DNA of 5,583 bases from Ignavibacteriales bacterium. GTDB taxonomy: Bacteria > Bacteroidota > Ignavibacteria > T3Sed10-11. The notes under the pieces are model-generated. The model was not told the origin of the DNA and made no database searches. It saw only the letters and a program-made list of their open reading frames with translations. This document shows positions 1-5,171 of the stretch, one piece after another (positions within the stretch are counted from its first letter, which is position 1; each line of letters begins with the position of its first letter). The translations under genes and the position numbers were made by a program. The DNA lies in assembly GCA_003560935.1 (NCBI GenBank), contig PWJF01000387.1, forward strand, positions 1 to 5,583, read 5' to 3'.

Positions 1-269
1 CCGACTTGACGCCGCAGGAAGCTCAATCGCAGGAGTCAATGATCATTAACGACATCCCCGTTACAATTGTGCGCACGTCGGGAACATACACGGCCGCCGC
101 AGGACCAATGGCGCCGCAACAAGATGTCCGACCGGGATATAAGTTGATTGGTGCAATAGCGGAAGGGCCACAGGGTGCAGTATTTTTTAAATTTACCGGA
201 CCCAAAACAACGGTTCGGGAAGCTGAATCCGATTTTATGCGATTAGTAGAATCAATCCACCGGCAATAG
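1..269 (+). CDS. C-terminal part of a hypothetical protein (5' end outside window)
   Basis: The reading frame is open from the first complete codon at position 3 to a TAG at 267-269, so I read this as the last ~89 codons of a longer gene. A TTG at 6-8 could be read as a start, but nothing supports it because only 5 nt of upstream sequence are visible. The visible part has a region like VTIVRTSGTY, then a proline/glycine-rich turn, then PGYKLIGAIAEGPQGAVFFKFTGP and a final amphipathic helix (DFMRLVESIHRQ; the last two stretches separated by TTVREAES). From memory, this order (G-x-LxGAI, then FFKxTGP, then a terminal helix) ends a family of uncharacterised secreted or membrane-anchored proteins in planctomycetes, acidobacteria and similar phyla. 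The function is unknown. No lipobox or membrane segment is visible because the N-terminus is missing. It is convergent with the lipoprotein gene that ends at 292. Confidence 0.7.
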   Translation, partial: DLTPQEAQSQESMIINDIPVTIVRTSGTYTAAAGPMAPQQDVRPGYKLIGAIAEGPQGAVFFKFTGPKTTVREAESDFMRLVESIHRQ

Positions 270-278
270 TAAACAAGT

Positions 279-310
279 AGGAGAAGAGTTGTTAGTTTGT
301 CTCTTCTCCT
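279..310. terminator. Inverted repeat at a convergent gene junction, possible bidirectional terminator
   Basis: A perfect 10-bp inverted repeat (AGGAGAAGAG at 279-288, CTCTTCTCCT at 301-310) surrounds a 12-nt loop, between the plus-strand gene ending at 269 and the minus-strand gene ending at 292. The right arm lies inside the last codons of the minus-strand gene. No clean T-run follows on either strand (minus-strand RNA continues as a mixed U-rich stretch), so termination is plausible by position and symmetry but not proven. Confidence 0.45.
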
Positions 311-756
311 CCGTTTATCGCGTCTACCCGTAGCATCGCCACATATCTAAATTTTGATTCGGCGTGATCCGATAATGGGTACGGATCTAATTGAAGCAAT
401 GTGATTTTATACCCCCAGAACTCCTTTTGCCGATGTCTTTGCTTACTGTAGCGATCGACCAGACCGGGAATAGTAACCTCAATAACATCTCCTAATCGGT
501 CTTCACGCTCAAAAGCAACGAGTATGACTGCTTCACCATCGTAGGCACAGAGAGCATCTTCCGGACAGCGTGTATCTTTTTTCAGGTCAAGGAATCTGAC
601 CTCCGTCCCATCCTCCAAGCTTACCGTGTGATCATATTCGATCCTGAATTCCTGACCGAATGGTATGCCGGTGGTCCGGTCGGGCGGAGTGCAAGCGTTA
701 AAGTAGAGTATACCAAAACTCAGAATTAAAATTATTGCAAAAACATTAATTTTCAT
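292..756 (-). CDS. Small predicted lipoprotein with a two-cysteine motif, function unknown
   Basis: The 154-residue product has a lysine at position 2, a hydrophobic segment at about residues 4-19 and a cysteine at 22 (FNAC), which resembles a lipobox with an unusual Phe at -3. I therefore infer a lipoprotein or at least an exported protein. The mature part is mostly beta-strand-like. It carries DTRCPEDALCAYDGEA (residues 61-76), in which Cys64 and Cys70 could form a disulfide, and near the end GYKITLLQLDPYP (115-127). Small exported proteins with an (S/T)RCP-x4-C-x3-G motif and a terminal ITLL-L-PYP motif recur in many bacteria as hypothetical proteins; I know of no established function. The start codon lies 3 nt after the STAS gene stop and has no clear Shine-Dalgarno sequence, which suggests translational coupling to that gene. 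The 3' end overlaps a convergent hairpin. Confidence 0.82.
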   Translation of the reverse strand: MKINVFAIILILSFGILYFNACTPPDRTTGIPFGQEFRIEYDHTVSLEDGTEVRFLDLKKDTRCPEDALCAYDGEAVILVAFEREDRLGDVIEVTIPGLVDRYSKQRHRQKEFWGYKITLLQLDPYPLSDHAESKFRYVAMLRVDAINGGEETN

Positions 757-759
757 AAT

Positions 760-1098
760 CTATTGTAAAGCCGAAATTGCCTCATCTAACGTATCGTAGT
801 GCTTAAATACCTTAATAAGCTGCGTAATCATAAATAAACTCTGGACTTTTTTCGTTACATTAGTAATCACCATATCTCCGTCGTGATTCTTAACAGAAGT
901 AAATGCCGATATGAGCGCACCCAACCCCAAACTATTCATCCACTTCACACCGGATAGATCAAGAATGATCTTTTTCGTACCTTTTTCAAGTGATTCCCTG
1001 ATTTTCTCCCGGAAAGCACCGGTATCCGGGTCTCCCATCATATCACCTTTAAGTGTTAGGACCAAAATGTCGCCGCGAAGTTCTTCCTTGATTCGCAT
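760..1098 (-). CDS. STAS-domain anti-sigma factor antagonist (SpoIIAA/RsbV-like)
   Basis: This 112-residue protein is a single STAS domain of usual length. Visible features are the N-terminal strand pair (ILVLTLKGDM, residues 11-20), the conserved DLSGVKWMNSLGLGAL segment (47-62) and a C-terminal helix (LDEAISAL). Ser56 in MNSLGLG is at the position phosphorylated by the partner anti-sigma kinase in SpoIIAA and RsbV. In that family the unphosphorylated protein binds the kinase and frees a sigma factor, or it acts in related partner-switching networks in the cytoplasm. The start is well supported: AGGAGG (complement of 1105-1110) lies 6 nt before the ATG. It is first in a two-gene minus-strand unit with the lipoprotein. 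No anti-sigma kinase, PP2C phosphatase or sigma factor is present in the window, so its partners are unknown. Confidence 0.92.
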   Translation of the reverse strand: MRIKEELRGDILVLTLKGDMMGDPDTGAFREKIRESLEKGTKKIILDLSGVKWMNSLGLGALISAFTSVKNHDGDMVITNVTKKVQSLFMITQLIKVFKHYDTLDEAISALQ

Positions 1099-1271
1099 TA
1101 TATTCCTCCTGAAGTGAATTTTTCATTAATTATGAGAGTAGCATATAAGACTAAATAATACAACTTTTTCAGCATTTCAGCAAATGTCATAATATGCTGC
1201 ATGCACAATCTATCTTGATGATAATATCCGTTGATTTTCAAGGTAAATCTTTATACCTTAGTATTATAAAC

Positions 1272-1356
1272 GGAAAGGTGCAGGAGTGGTTTAACTGGCG
1301 CGCCTGGAGAGCGCGTGTACCTTCGGGTACCGTGGGTTCGAATCCCACCCTTTCCG
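1272..1356 (+). tRNA. tRNA-Ser(GGA)
   Basis: A complete type II tRNA can be folded by hand. The 7-bp acceptor is GGAAAGG (1272-1278) with CCTTTCC (1349-1355), and G1356 is the discriminator base. The D-arm region is 1281-1298. The anticodon stem CGCGC/GCGCG (1299-1303/1311-1315) encloses the loop CTGGAGA with anticodon GGA at 1306-1308, reading UCC and UCU serine codons. The long variable arm GTACC-TTCG-GGTAC (1317-1330) is typical of serine tRNAs. The T stem GTGGG/CCCAC (1332-1336/1344-1348) closes the loop TTCGAAT. The 3' CCA is not encoded (CGA follows). Its last 16 nt and the next 4 nt are repeated exactly at 1438-1457. Confidence 0.97.
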
Positions 1357-1360
1357 CGAT
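1341..1360 (+). repeat. Direct repeat copy 1: 3' end of tRNA-Ser plus 4 nt
   Basis: These 20 nt begin in the T loop, cover the 3' T-stem and acceptor strands and the discriminator base, and run 4 nt past the tRNA. They match 1438-1457 with no mismatch. The match ends sharply on both sides (G1340 versus T1437; G1361 versus T1458). Confidence 0.95.
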
Positions 1361-1454
1361 GCGGGAATGCCGTATAATGTGCATCGGGTGGAATGGTATG
1401 CAGATCATAACAGATGCACAGTGGGATCACCGCAGGTAATCCCACCCTTTCCGC
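1361..1454 (+). other. Potentially structured segment between the tRNA-end repeats
   Basis: Three stems can be drawn in the sequence. The outer stem is GCGGGAA (1361-1367) with TTTCCGC (1448-1454), 7 bp with one G-U; the same GCGGGAA can pair instead with the TTTCCGC at 1351-1357 as a tight hairpin over a GAT loop. The second is TGTGCATC (1378-1385) with GATGCACA (1413-1420), 8 perfect bp, with a smaller TATG/CATA hairpin inside. The third is GTGGGAT (1421-1427) with ATCCCAC (1439-1445), 7 perfect bp, with ACC/GGT inside its loop. Together they make a three-way-junction-like fold ending in the repeated tRNA 3' end. That it is an RNA element is inference; no known family is recognised. Confidence 0.45.
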
Positions 1455-1457
1455 GAT
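1438..1457 (+). repeat. Direct repeat copy 2: orphan copy of the tRNA-Ser 3' end
   Basis: An exact second copy of 1341-1360 starts 97 bp downstream of the first and is not attached to a recognisable tRNA body. It could be an attachment-site scar of an element that once integrated in the tRNA gene, or a tail repeat like those behind E. coli tyrT, where 178-bp repeats each contain the last 19 bp of the tRNA. A short T-run (1457-1461) follows. Confidence 0.93.
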
Positions 1458-1520
1458 TTTTAAGTAACAATTTCTACCACATATTATTACTATCCCACAT
1501 GTGAAGGGACGTGAGAGACC

Positions 1521-2810
1521 ATGAAAAGAGCACTTTTAGCGGGTATCGTTCTCGCTGTTGTTTCTATGCAGCTTGGTTATTCAGCCGAGCGCTCAAAAGT
1601 GCATGTAATGAAAATTGACGGCTCTATCAATCCTGCCGTCTCATCGATGATTACATCAAGTATTGAAACAGCCAGGGACGAAGGCGCAGAATTACTGATC
1701 ATACAAATTAACACACCCGGCGGATTGTTGGCATCCACGCGGGCAATTGTAAGAGATATTCTTGAAAGCGAGGTTCCCGTTGCGGTATTCGTATCCCCGA
1801 GTGGTTCCTCTGCGACATCGGCGGGTGTTTTTATCACACTCGCGGGGCATATCGCAGCTATGTCACCCGGAACAAATATGGGTGCAGCTCATCCAGTCGG
1901 TATGGGCGGCGAGGCGGATACTGTTATGATTGAGAAGGCATTATCGGATGCGGCGGCATTTATTCGAACTATTGCAGAACATAGAGACCGAAACGTAGAG
2001 TGGGCAGAAAAAGCGGTGCGACAGTCACTCTCGGTCACCGAATCCGAAGCACTGCGGGATAATATTATCGATCTCATTGCCAATGATATAAACGATCTTC
2101 TTGAAAAATTGGATGGCTGGGAAGTTGAAACCAAACGTGAGACACGAGTCCTCTCAACCCGGAATCCCGAGATCACGACACTCGAAATGAACTGGCAGCA
2201 ACGATTCCTTAACATAATAAGCGATCCGAATATAGTTTACATATTAATGATGATCGGATTTGCCGGGATAATGTTCGAGATATATAATCCCGGTGCAATA
2301 TTTCCCGGAGTTATCGGAGTGATATCCCTTATCCTTGCCTTCTATTCCCTGCATACGCTGCCGGTGAATTACGCAGGCATAGCACTCATCGTTTTTGCGG
2401 TGATATTATTTTTATTGGAGATAAAAGTAACGAGCTACGGAATCCTGACTATCGGAGGAATAGTATCGCTCCTGCTCGGTTCGGTTATGCTCATCGATCC
2501 GGACTCAGCGCTTGAATATGCGAGAATTTCCTGGACGGTGATCGTTCCGGTCACCTTCTTTATTACCGCCTTTTTTGTCTTCGCCATCAGTCTCGGTATC
2601 CGTGCACAGCTTCGCAAACCCGCCACCGGTAATGAAGGCATTATCGGTTCGTATGGTGAAGCCCTCGAGATACTTGATCCGGCGGGTGAAGTTCGGGTAT
2701 GGGGCGAGCGCTGGATAGCAAATTCACTTAGCGGAAAAATTAAAAAAGGAGAACGGGTGAAAGTTGTGGGAGTTGACAATATGAAACTAAAGGTTGAAAA
2801 AGCCGACTAA
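1521..2810 (+). CDS. nfeD: NfeD long form, membrane-bound ClpP-class serine protease (stomatin operon partner)
   Basis: The 429-residue protein has the full architecture of long-form NfeD. It starts with a signal peptide (about 1-22). A ClpP/crotonase-fold protease domain follows (about 25-200) with INTPGG (63-68), the nucleophile motif SGSSATSAG (94-102; Ser100) and Lys139 in IEKALSDAAAF, the expected Ser-Lys dyad as in Pyrococcus PH1510. Then come about five membrane segments (roughly 236-256, 263-280, 284-301, 306-325, 337-360) and a C-terminal OB-fold NfeD domain (about 370-429; GxxGEALxxLxPxGxVRVxGxxW-like). Its family cleaves or works with stomatin-type proteins in membrane quality control, and the slipin gene follows by 18 nt, supporting that role here. 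The ATG has only a weak purine stretch upstream (GAGAG, 1513-1517). The active-site residues are intact. Confidence 0.96.
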   Translation: MKRALLAGIVLAVVSMQLGYSAERSKVHVMKIDGSINPAVSSMITSSIETARDEGAELLIIQINTPGGLLASTRAIVRDILESEVPVAVFVSPSGSSATSAGVFITLAGHIAAMSPGTNMGAAHPVGMGGEADTVMIEKALSDAAAFIRTIAEHRDRNVEWAEKAVRQSLSVTESEALRDNIIDLIANDINDLLEKLDGWEVETKRETRVLSTRNPEITTLEMNWQQRFLNIISDPNIVYILMMIGFAGIMFEIYNPGAIFPGVIGVISLILAFYSLHTLPVNYAGIALIVFAVILFLLEIKVTSYGILTIGGIVSLLLGSVMLIDPDSALEYARISWTVIVPVTFFITAFFVFAISLGIRAQLRKPATGNEGIIGSYGEALEILDPAGEVRVWGERWIANSLSGKIKKGERVKVVGVDNMKLKVEKAD

Positions 2811-2828
2811 ATCGAAAGGAGATTATCC

Positions 2829-3626
2829 ATGGAAGTTCTCCCGACTGTCATTGGTATCGGTGTTGCATTTGCCGTTATCATCTTAGCAAATGCAATACGT
2901 ATCTTACGAGAATACGAACGGGGTGTTATCTTCCGACTCGGTCGTTTAATTAATGTGAAGGGTCCCGGACTTATTCTCTTAATCCCGATAATCGATAAAA
3001 TGGTGCGTATGAGTTTACGAACCATCGTCATGGACGTACCGACACAAGATATTATCACGCGAGATAACGTATCCGTCAAAGTAAATGCGGTTGTTTATTT
3101 CAGAGTCATCCAGCCCGACAAAGCGGTAGTTTCGGTTGAAAACTTTCTGATGGCAACCTCGCAGCTTTCTCAGACAACGTTGCGGAGTATTCTCGGTCAA
3201 TCGGAACTTGACGAATTGCTGGCAGAGCGCGATAAAATAAATCGAGCACTACAGCAAATCATCGACCATCAAACCGAGCCATGGGGTATTAAGGTTTCTG
3301 CAGTCGAAGTAAAACATGTCGATCTCCCGGTCGAGATGCAGCGTGCAATGGCACGTCAGGCAGAAGCCGAACGTGAACGGCGATCGAAGATCATTCGTGC
3401 CGAAGGTGAATATCAAGCTGCTCAGCGCTTGTACGACGCAGCAAAAGTGATAAGTGATTATCCTGTCGCATTCCAGCTACGGTATCTGCAAACACTCGGC
3501 GACATAGCAAGTGAGAATAATTCCACCACGTTATTCCCGATTCCAATAGATCTATTCAGACCATTTCTCGAACCGTACGGTAAAAAGAATTCATCATCAT
3601 CTAAGTCACGTTCAAAAAAGAAATAG
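2829..3626 (+). CDS. Slipin (prokaryotic stomatin, SPFH/band 7 family)
   Basis: The 265-residue protein has an N-terminal membrane segment (about 4-22), then [14 protein letters not shown] (27-40), the signature entry to the SPFH domain, and [12 protein letters not shown] (45-56). The band 7 core continues through [13 protein letters not shown] (81-93) and [23 protein letters not shown], as two adjoining parts at about 160-181, into a charged helical region (about 168-210). Slipins oligomerise on the inner membrane and organise membrane microdomains; the co-transcribed NfeD protease is the usual partner. The hydrophobic stretch [11 protein letters not shown] (233-243) is where archaeal PH1511 is cut by its NfeD partner. 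An unusual Ser/Lys-rich tail (252-265) ends the protein. The start is supported by AAAGGAG about 7 nt before the ATG. The pair ends at a strong terminator. Confidence 0.95.
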   Translation: MEVLPTVIGIGVAFAVIILANAIRILREYERGVIFRLGRLINVKGPGLILLIPIIDKMVRMSLRTIVMDVPTQDIITRDNVSVKVNAVVYFRVIQPDKAVVSVENFLMATSQLSQTTLRSILGQSELDELLAERDKINRALQQIIDHQTEPWGIKVSAVEVKHVDLPVEMQRAMARQAEAERERRSKIIRAEGEYQAAQRLYDAAKVISDYPVAFQLRYLQTLGDIASENNSTTLFPIPIDLFRPFLEPYGKKNSSSSKSRSKKK

Positions 3627-3637
3627 TTGTAAATTTT

Positions 3638-3689
3638 ACCCCGTATATCGTCGGTAATAGCCTGTAATGACAATAGACGGGGTTTTTTT
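3638..3689 (+). terminator. Rho-independent terminator of the nfeD-slipin operon
   Basis: ACCCCGT (3638-3644) pairs perfectly with ACGGGGT (3677-3683) and is followed directly by seven T residues (3683-3689). The 32-nt loop has weaker internal pairing (GTC/GAC and GG/CC). It starts 11 nt after the slipin stop codon and separates this operon from the cold-shock gene. Confidence 0.8.
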
Positions 3690-3709
3690 ATGCAAACATT
3701 ACGCTCCCC

Positions 3710-3738
3710 TTGATTTTCGAAAAATCGAGTAGTATATT
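3710..3738 (+). promoter_or_regulatory. Sigma70-type promoter of the cold-shock gene
   Basis: TTGATT at 3710-3715 and TATATT at 3733-3738 are separated by exactly 17 bp, matching the housekeeping consensus in 4 of 6 and 5 of 6 positions. The spacer contains the palindrome TTTTCGAAAA (3714-3723), part of a looser dyad GATTTT-CG-AAAAATC that overlaps the -35 box and could be an operator. Transcription would start near 3745, giving a leader of about 68 nt before the csp start codon. Confidence 0.65.
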
Positions 3739-3754
3739 CGCCTGTTAGCTCACA

Positions 3755-3781
3755 ACCCCGTTTTCATGTACCAAAAGGGGT
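3755..3781 (+). promoter_or_regulatory. Hairpin in the 5' leader of the cold-shock mRNA
   Basis: ACCCC, a bulged G at 3760 and TTTT (3755-3764) pair with AAAAGGGGT (3773-3781) over an 8-nt loop, giving 9 bp. It begins about 10 nt after the predicted transcription start and ends 31 nt before the ATG. No T-run follows, so it is not an attenuator of the usual kind. A role in leader folding, mRNA stability or temperature response is inference. Confidence 0.5.
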
Positions 3782-3812
3782 ATTCAGTAACATTTATGAG
3801 GTATATTGTATT

Positions 3813-4025
3813 ATGGAGCGCGGTACCGTAAAGTGGTTCAACAATGCCAAGGGTTACGGTTTCATAAAGAAATCGTCGGGGGAAGATGTCTTCGTCCACT
3901 ATAAATCAATTAGTGGAGACGGATATCGAACTCTGCATGAAGGCGAGGCAGTAGAGTTTGAATTTGAGGAAGGACCGAAAGGGCTCCATGCGACCAGTGT
4001 TGTCAAAGTCGCACAAGCGAGTTGA
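3813..4025 (+). CDS. Cold-shock protein, CspA family
   Basis: The 70-residue product is a single cold-shock domain of standard length. MERGTVKWFNNAKGYGFIKK (1-20) contains Trp8 and the RNP1 motif KGYGFIKK (13-20), and DVFVHY (25-30) is RNP2. These aromatic residues bind single-stranded nucleic acid. The protein acts in the cytoplasm as an RNA chaperone; whether this copy is cold-induced or constitutive cannot be told from the protein. The ATG is preceded by GAGG about 11 nt upstream (3798-3801), a slightly long spacing, and an upstream ATG at 3796 is in another frame. The gene is single, with its own promoter and a structured leader, and ends at a symmetrical terminator shared with the convergent B12-domain gene. 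Confidence 0.96.
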   Translation: MERGTVKWFNNAKGYGFIKKSSGEDVFVHYKSISGDGYRTLHEGEAVEFEFEEGPKGLHATSVVKVAQAS

Positions 4026-4041
4026 ACCATTCGCTGCAAAA

Positions 4042-4071
4042 GTAAGCCCTCACCACATGGCGAGGGCTTAC
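4042..4071. terminator. Bidirectional terminator between csp and the B12-domain gene
   Basis: GTAAGCCCTC (4042-4051) and GAGGGCTTAC (4062-4071) form a perfect 10-bp stem over a 10-nt loop in the 52-nt gap between two convergent genes. On the minus strand the stem is followed by TTTT; on the plus strand by an A/T-rich stretch without a clean T-run. Position and symmetry indicate it serves both genes. Confidence 0.75.
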
Positions 4072-4077
4072 ATTAAA

Positions 4078-4482
4078 TCAATTTCTATTTTTCAGCACCC
4101 ATTTCTTTACATACTCGGTAATCGTTTGAGTCGATGCACCCGGTGTAAATATCTCACCGACACCCATCTCTTTTAATTTGAGCACATCTTTATCCGGAAC
4201 GATTCCCCCTCCAAATAACAACACATCATTCATGTCATTTTTATTCATCAACTCTTTTATCCTGGTAAACACGGTCATGTGTGCACCGCTCAGGATGCTG
4301 ATCCCGATCGCATCGACATCTTCCTGTAACGCTGCTTCCACAATCATCTCCGGTGTTTTCCGGATACCGGTATATATAACCTCCATACCGGCGTCACGTA
4401 ACGCGGCAGCTACAACTTTCGCGCCGCGATCATGTCCGTCGAGACCTGCCTTCGCTACAAGAACCCGAATCTTTCGATCCAT
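4078..4482 (-). CDS. Methylmalonyl-CoA mutase small subunit / C-terminal B12-binding domain protein
   Basis: The 134-residue protein is a lone cobalamin-binding domain of the methylmalonyl-CoA mutase C-terminal type. It carries the base-off/His-on signature DGHDRG (15-20) with His17 as the lower cobalt ligand, the ISILSGAH segment (61-68) and GGGIVP (91-96), which line the nucleotide tail pocket. With a separate catalytic large subunit, this domain forms the enzyme that interconverts methylmalonyl-CoA and succinyl-CoA in propionate metabolism; related B12 domains serve isobutyryl-CoA mutase-like enzymes, so the exact substrate is not settled. GAGGTG lies 7 nt before the ATG. It follows maf by 22 nt on the same strand. 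No large subunit or MeaB-type chaperone gene is in the window. Confidence 0.93.
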   Translation of the reverse strand: MDRKIRVLVAKAGLDGHDRGAKVVAAALRDAGMEVIYTGIRKTPEMIVEAALQEDVDAIGISILSGAHMTVFTRIKELMNKNDMNDVLLFGGGIVPDKDVLKLKEMGVGEIFTPGASTQTITEYVKKWVLKNRN

Positions 4483-4504
4483 ATGTAAGCACCTCGTTTT
4501 AGTA

Positions 4505-5095
4505 TTAACTTGAACAATTTGCTACGCATCGTTTAATATCGTTATAAACTTTAGCTAACGGTAAACCGACGACATTATAATAACATCCCTCGATCCTCCT
4601 GACAAACACTGCGCCGAAATCATCCTGAATACCATACGCCCCCGCCTTATCCAGAGGAGAACCGGAGGCGACATACTGCTTTATTTCATATTCTTCAAGC
4701 TCGCGAAACCAAACACGTGTCATTTCATAATCGGTAATGCTGTAATCGGTCGGTCTCTCGTATATCGTATATCCCGTAATCACTTCGTGCATACGTCCGC
4801 TCAGCATCCTGAGCATTTGAGCTGCATCATCTGCGTCTTTTGGTTTTCCCAATATCTGTTTATCGAGCAATACGATAGTATCAGCGGCGATAACAATTGC
4901 ATTATCGAGTGTCCCGGCAATTGTTTGTGCTTTTACGGAAGATATTTCCATTGCAAAATCTTCGGGTTGGCGGCCGTTATACTGTTCATCAACTTCGGCG
5001 CTCATTACATGAAACGGCAAACCGACCTGTCGTAAGAGTTGAGAGCGTCGGGGCGATGATGATGCGAGTATCAGATCTTTCGGTAAATGCAACAT
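4505..5095 (-). CDS. maf: Maf family nucleoside triphosphate pyrophosphatase (YhdE-like, dTTP/UTP type)
   Basis: The product (196 residues from the chosen ATG) begins with [14 protein letters not shown] (8-21), the Maf phosphate-binding signature. It has IAADTIV with catalytic Asp72, GKPKD (83-87), DKAGAYGIQ (149-157) and [10 protein letters not shown] (171-180). The KAGAYGIQ and NVVGLPL forms point to the YhdE subgroup, which hydrolyses dTTP, UTP and modified pyrimidine triphosphates to the monophosphate plus pyrophosphate, rather than the YceF m7GTP subgroup. Maf is a cytoplasmic housecleaning enzyme linked to septum formation in Bacillus. A GTG at 5123-5125 would add 10 residues (MYRFFYGISS), but it sits in the loop of a probable terminator and the family normally starts only a few residues before LILAS, so I prefer the ATG at 5093-5095. 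Neither start has a strong Shine-Dalgarno. Confidence 0.93.
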   Translation of the reverse strand: MLHLPKDLILASSSPRRSQLLRQVGLPFHVMSAEVDEQYNGRQPEDFAMEISSVKAQTIAGTLDNAIVIAADTIVLLDKQILGKPKDADDAAQMLRMLSGRMHEVITGYTIYERPTDYSITDYEMTRVWFRELEEYEIKQYVASGSPLDKAGAYGIQDDFGAVFVRRIEGCYYNVVGLPLAKVYNDIKRCVANCSS

Positions 5096-5109
5096 GCTCG
5101 AAATACCAT

Positions 5110-5146
5110 AAAAAAAGCGATACACAGTTATCCGGGCATCGCCTTT
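5110..5146 (-). terminator. Probable rho-independent terminator after the FN3-like gene
   Basis: Read on the minus strand, AAAGGCGAT (5146-5138) pairs with ATCGCTTTT (5121-5113), 9 bp with one G-U pair over a 16-nt loop, and the T-run continues to 5110 (seven T in all). It starts 26 nt after the FN3-like gene stop and ends 15 nt before the maf ATG, so it may insulate or attenuate maf transcription. Confidence 0.6.
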
Positions 5147-5171
5147 GTAAAAATAATCAACATGGAAGTAG

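Noticed and set aside
1170..1199. 6-bp inverted repeat CAGCAT/ATGCTG between the STAS gene and the tRNA
   Set aside because: It is short with a wide loop in A/T-rich intergenic DNA, which is expected by chance.
1231..1267. Possible promoter for tRNA-Ser (TTGATT with TATACC or TATTAT)
   Set aside because: The spacings are 15 or 25 bp, neither acceptable, and the closer -10 would place the start inside the tRNA. A promoter must exist here, but I cannot place it.
1194..1439. Plus-strand open frame of 81 codons across the tRNA region
   Set aside because: It runs straight through the tRNA-Ser gene and the repeat unit, has no ribosome site and no protein-like pattern.
1361..1457. A second, degenerate tRNA gene
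   Set aside because: An acceptor-like stem and a T-arm-like hairpin exist, but there is no D arm, no 7-nt anticodon loop and no TTCGA T loop, so it is not called as a tRNA pseudogene.
1459..1487. Possible promoter for nfeD (TTTAAG, 17 bp, TATTAT)
   Set aside because: The -10 is good but the -35 matches only 3 of 6 positions in an A/T-rich stretch, so it is too weak to annotate. Read-through from the tRNA is also possible.
1889..2215. Minus-strand open frame inside nfeD
   Set aside because: Serine/arginine-rich shadow of the well-supported nfeD frame, with no recognisable domain. The same applies to minus-strand frames at 1577-1837, 2435-2779 and 2807-3079.
4178..4513. Plus-strand open frame of 111 codons opposite the B12-domain gene
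   Set aside because: It is antisense to a gene with an intact B12-binding signature, and its composition is typical of a shadow frame.
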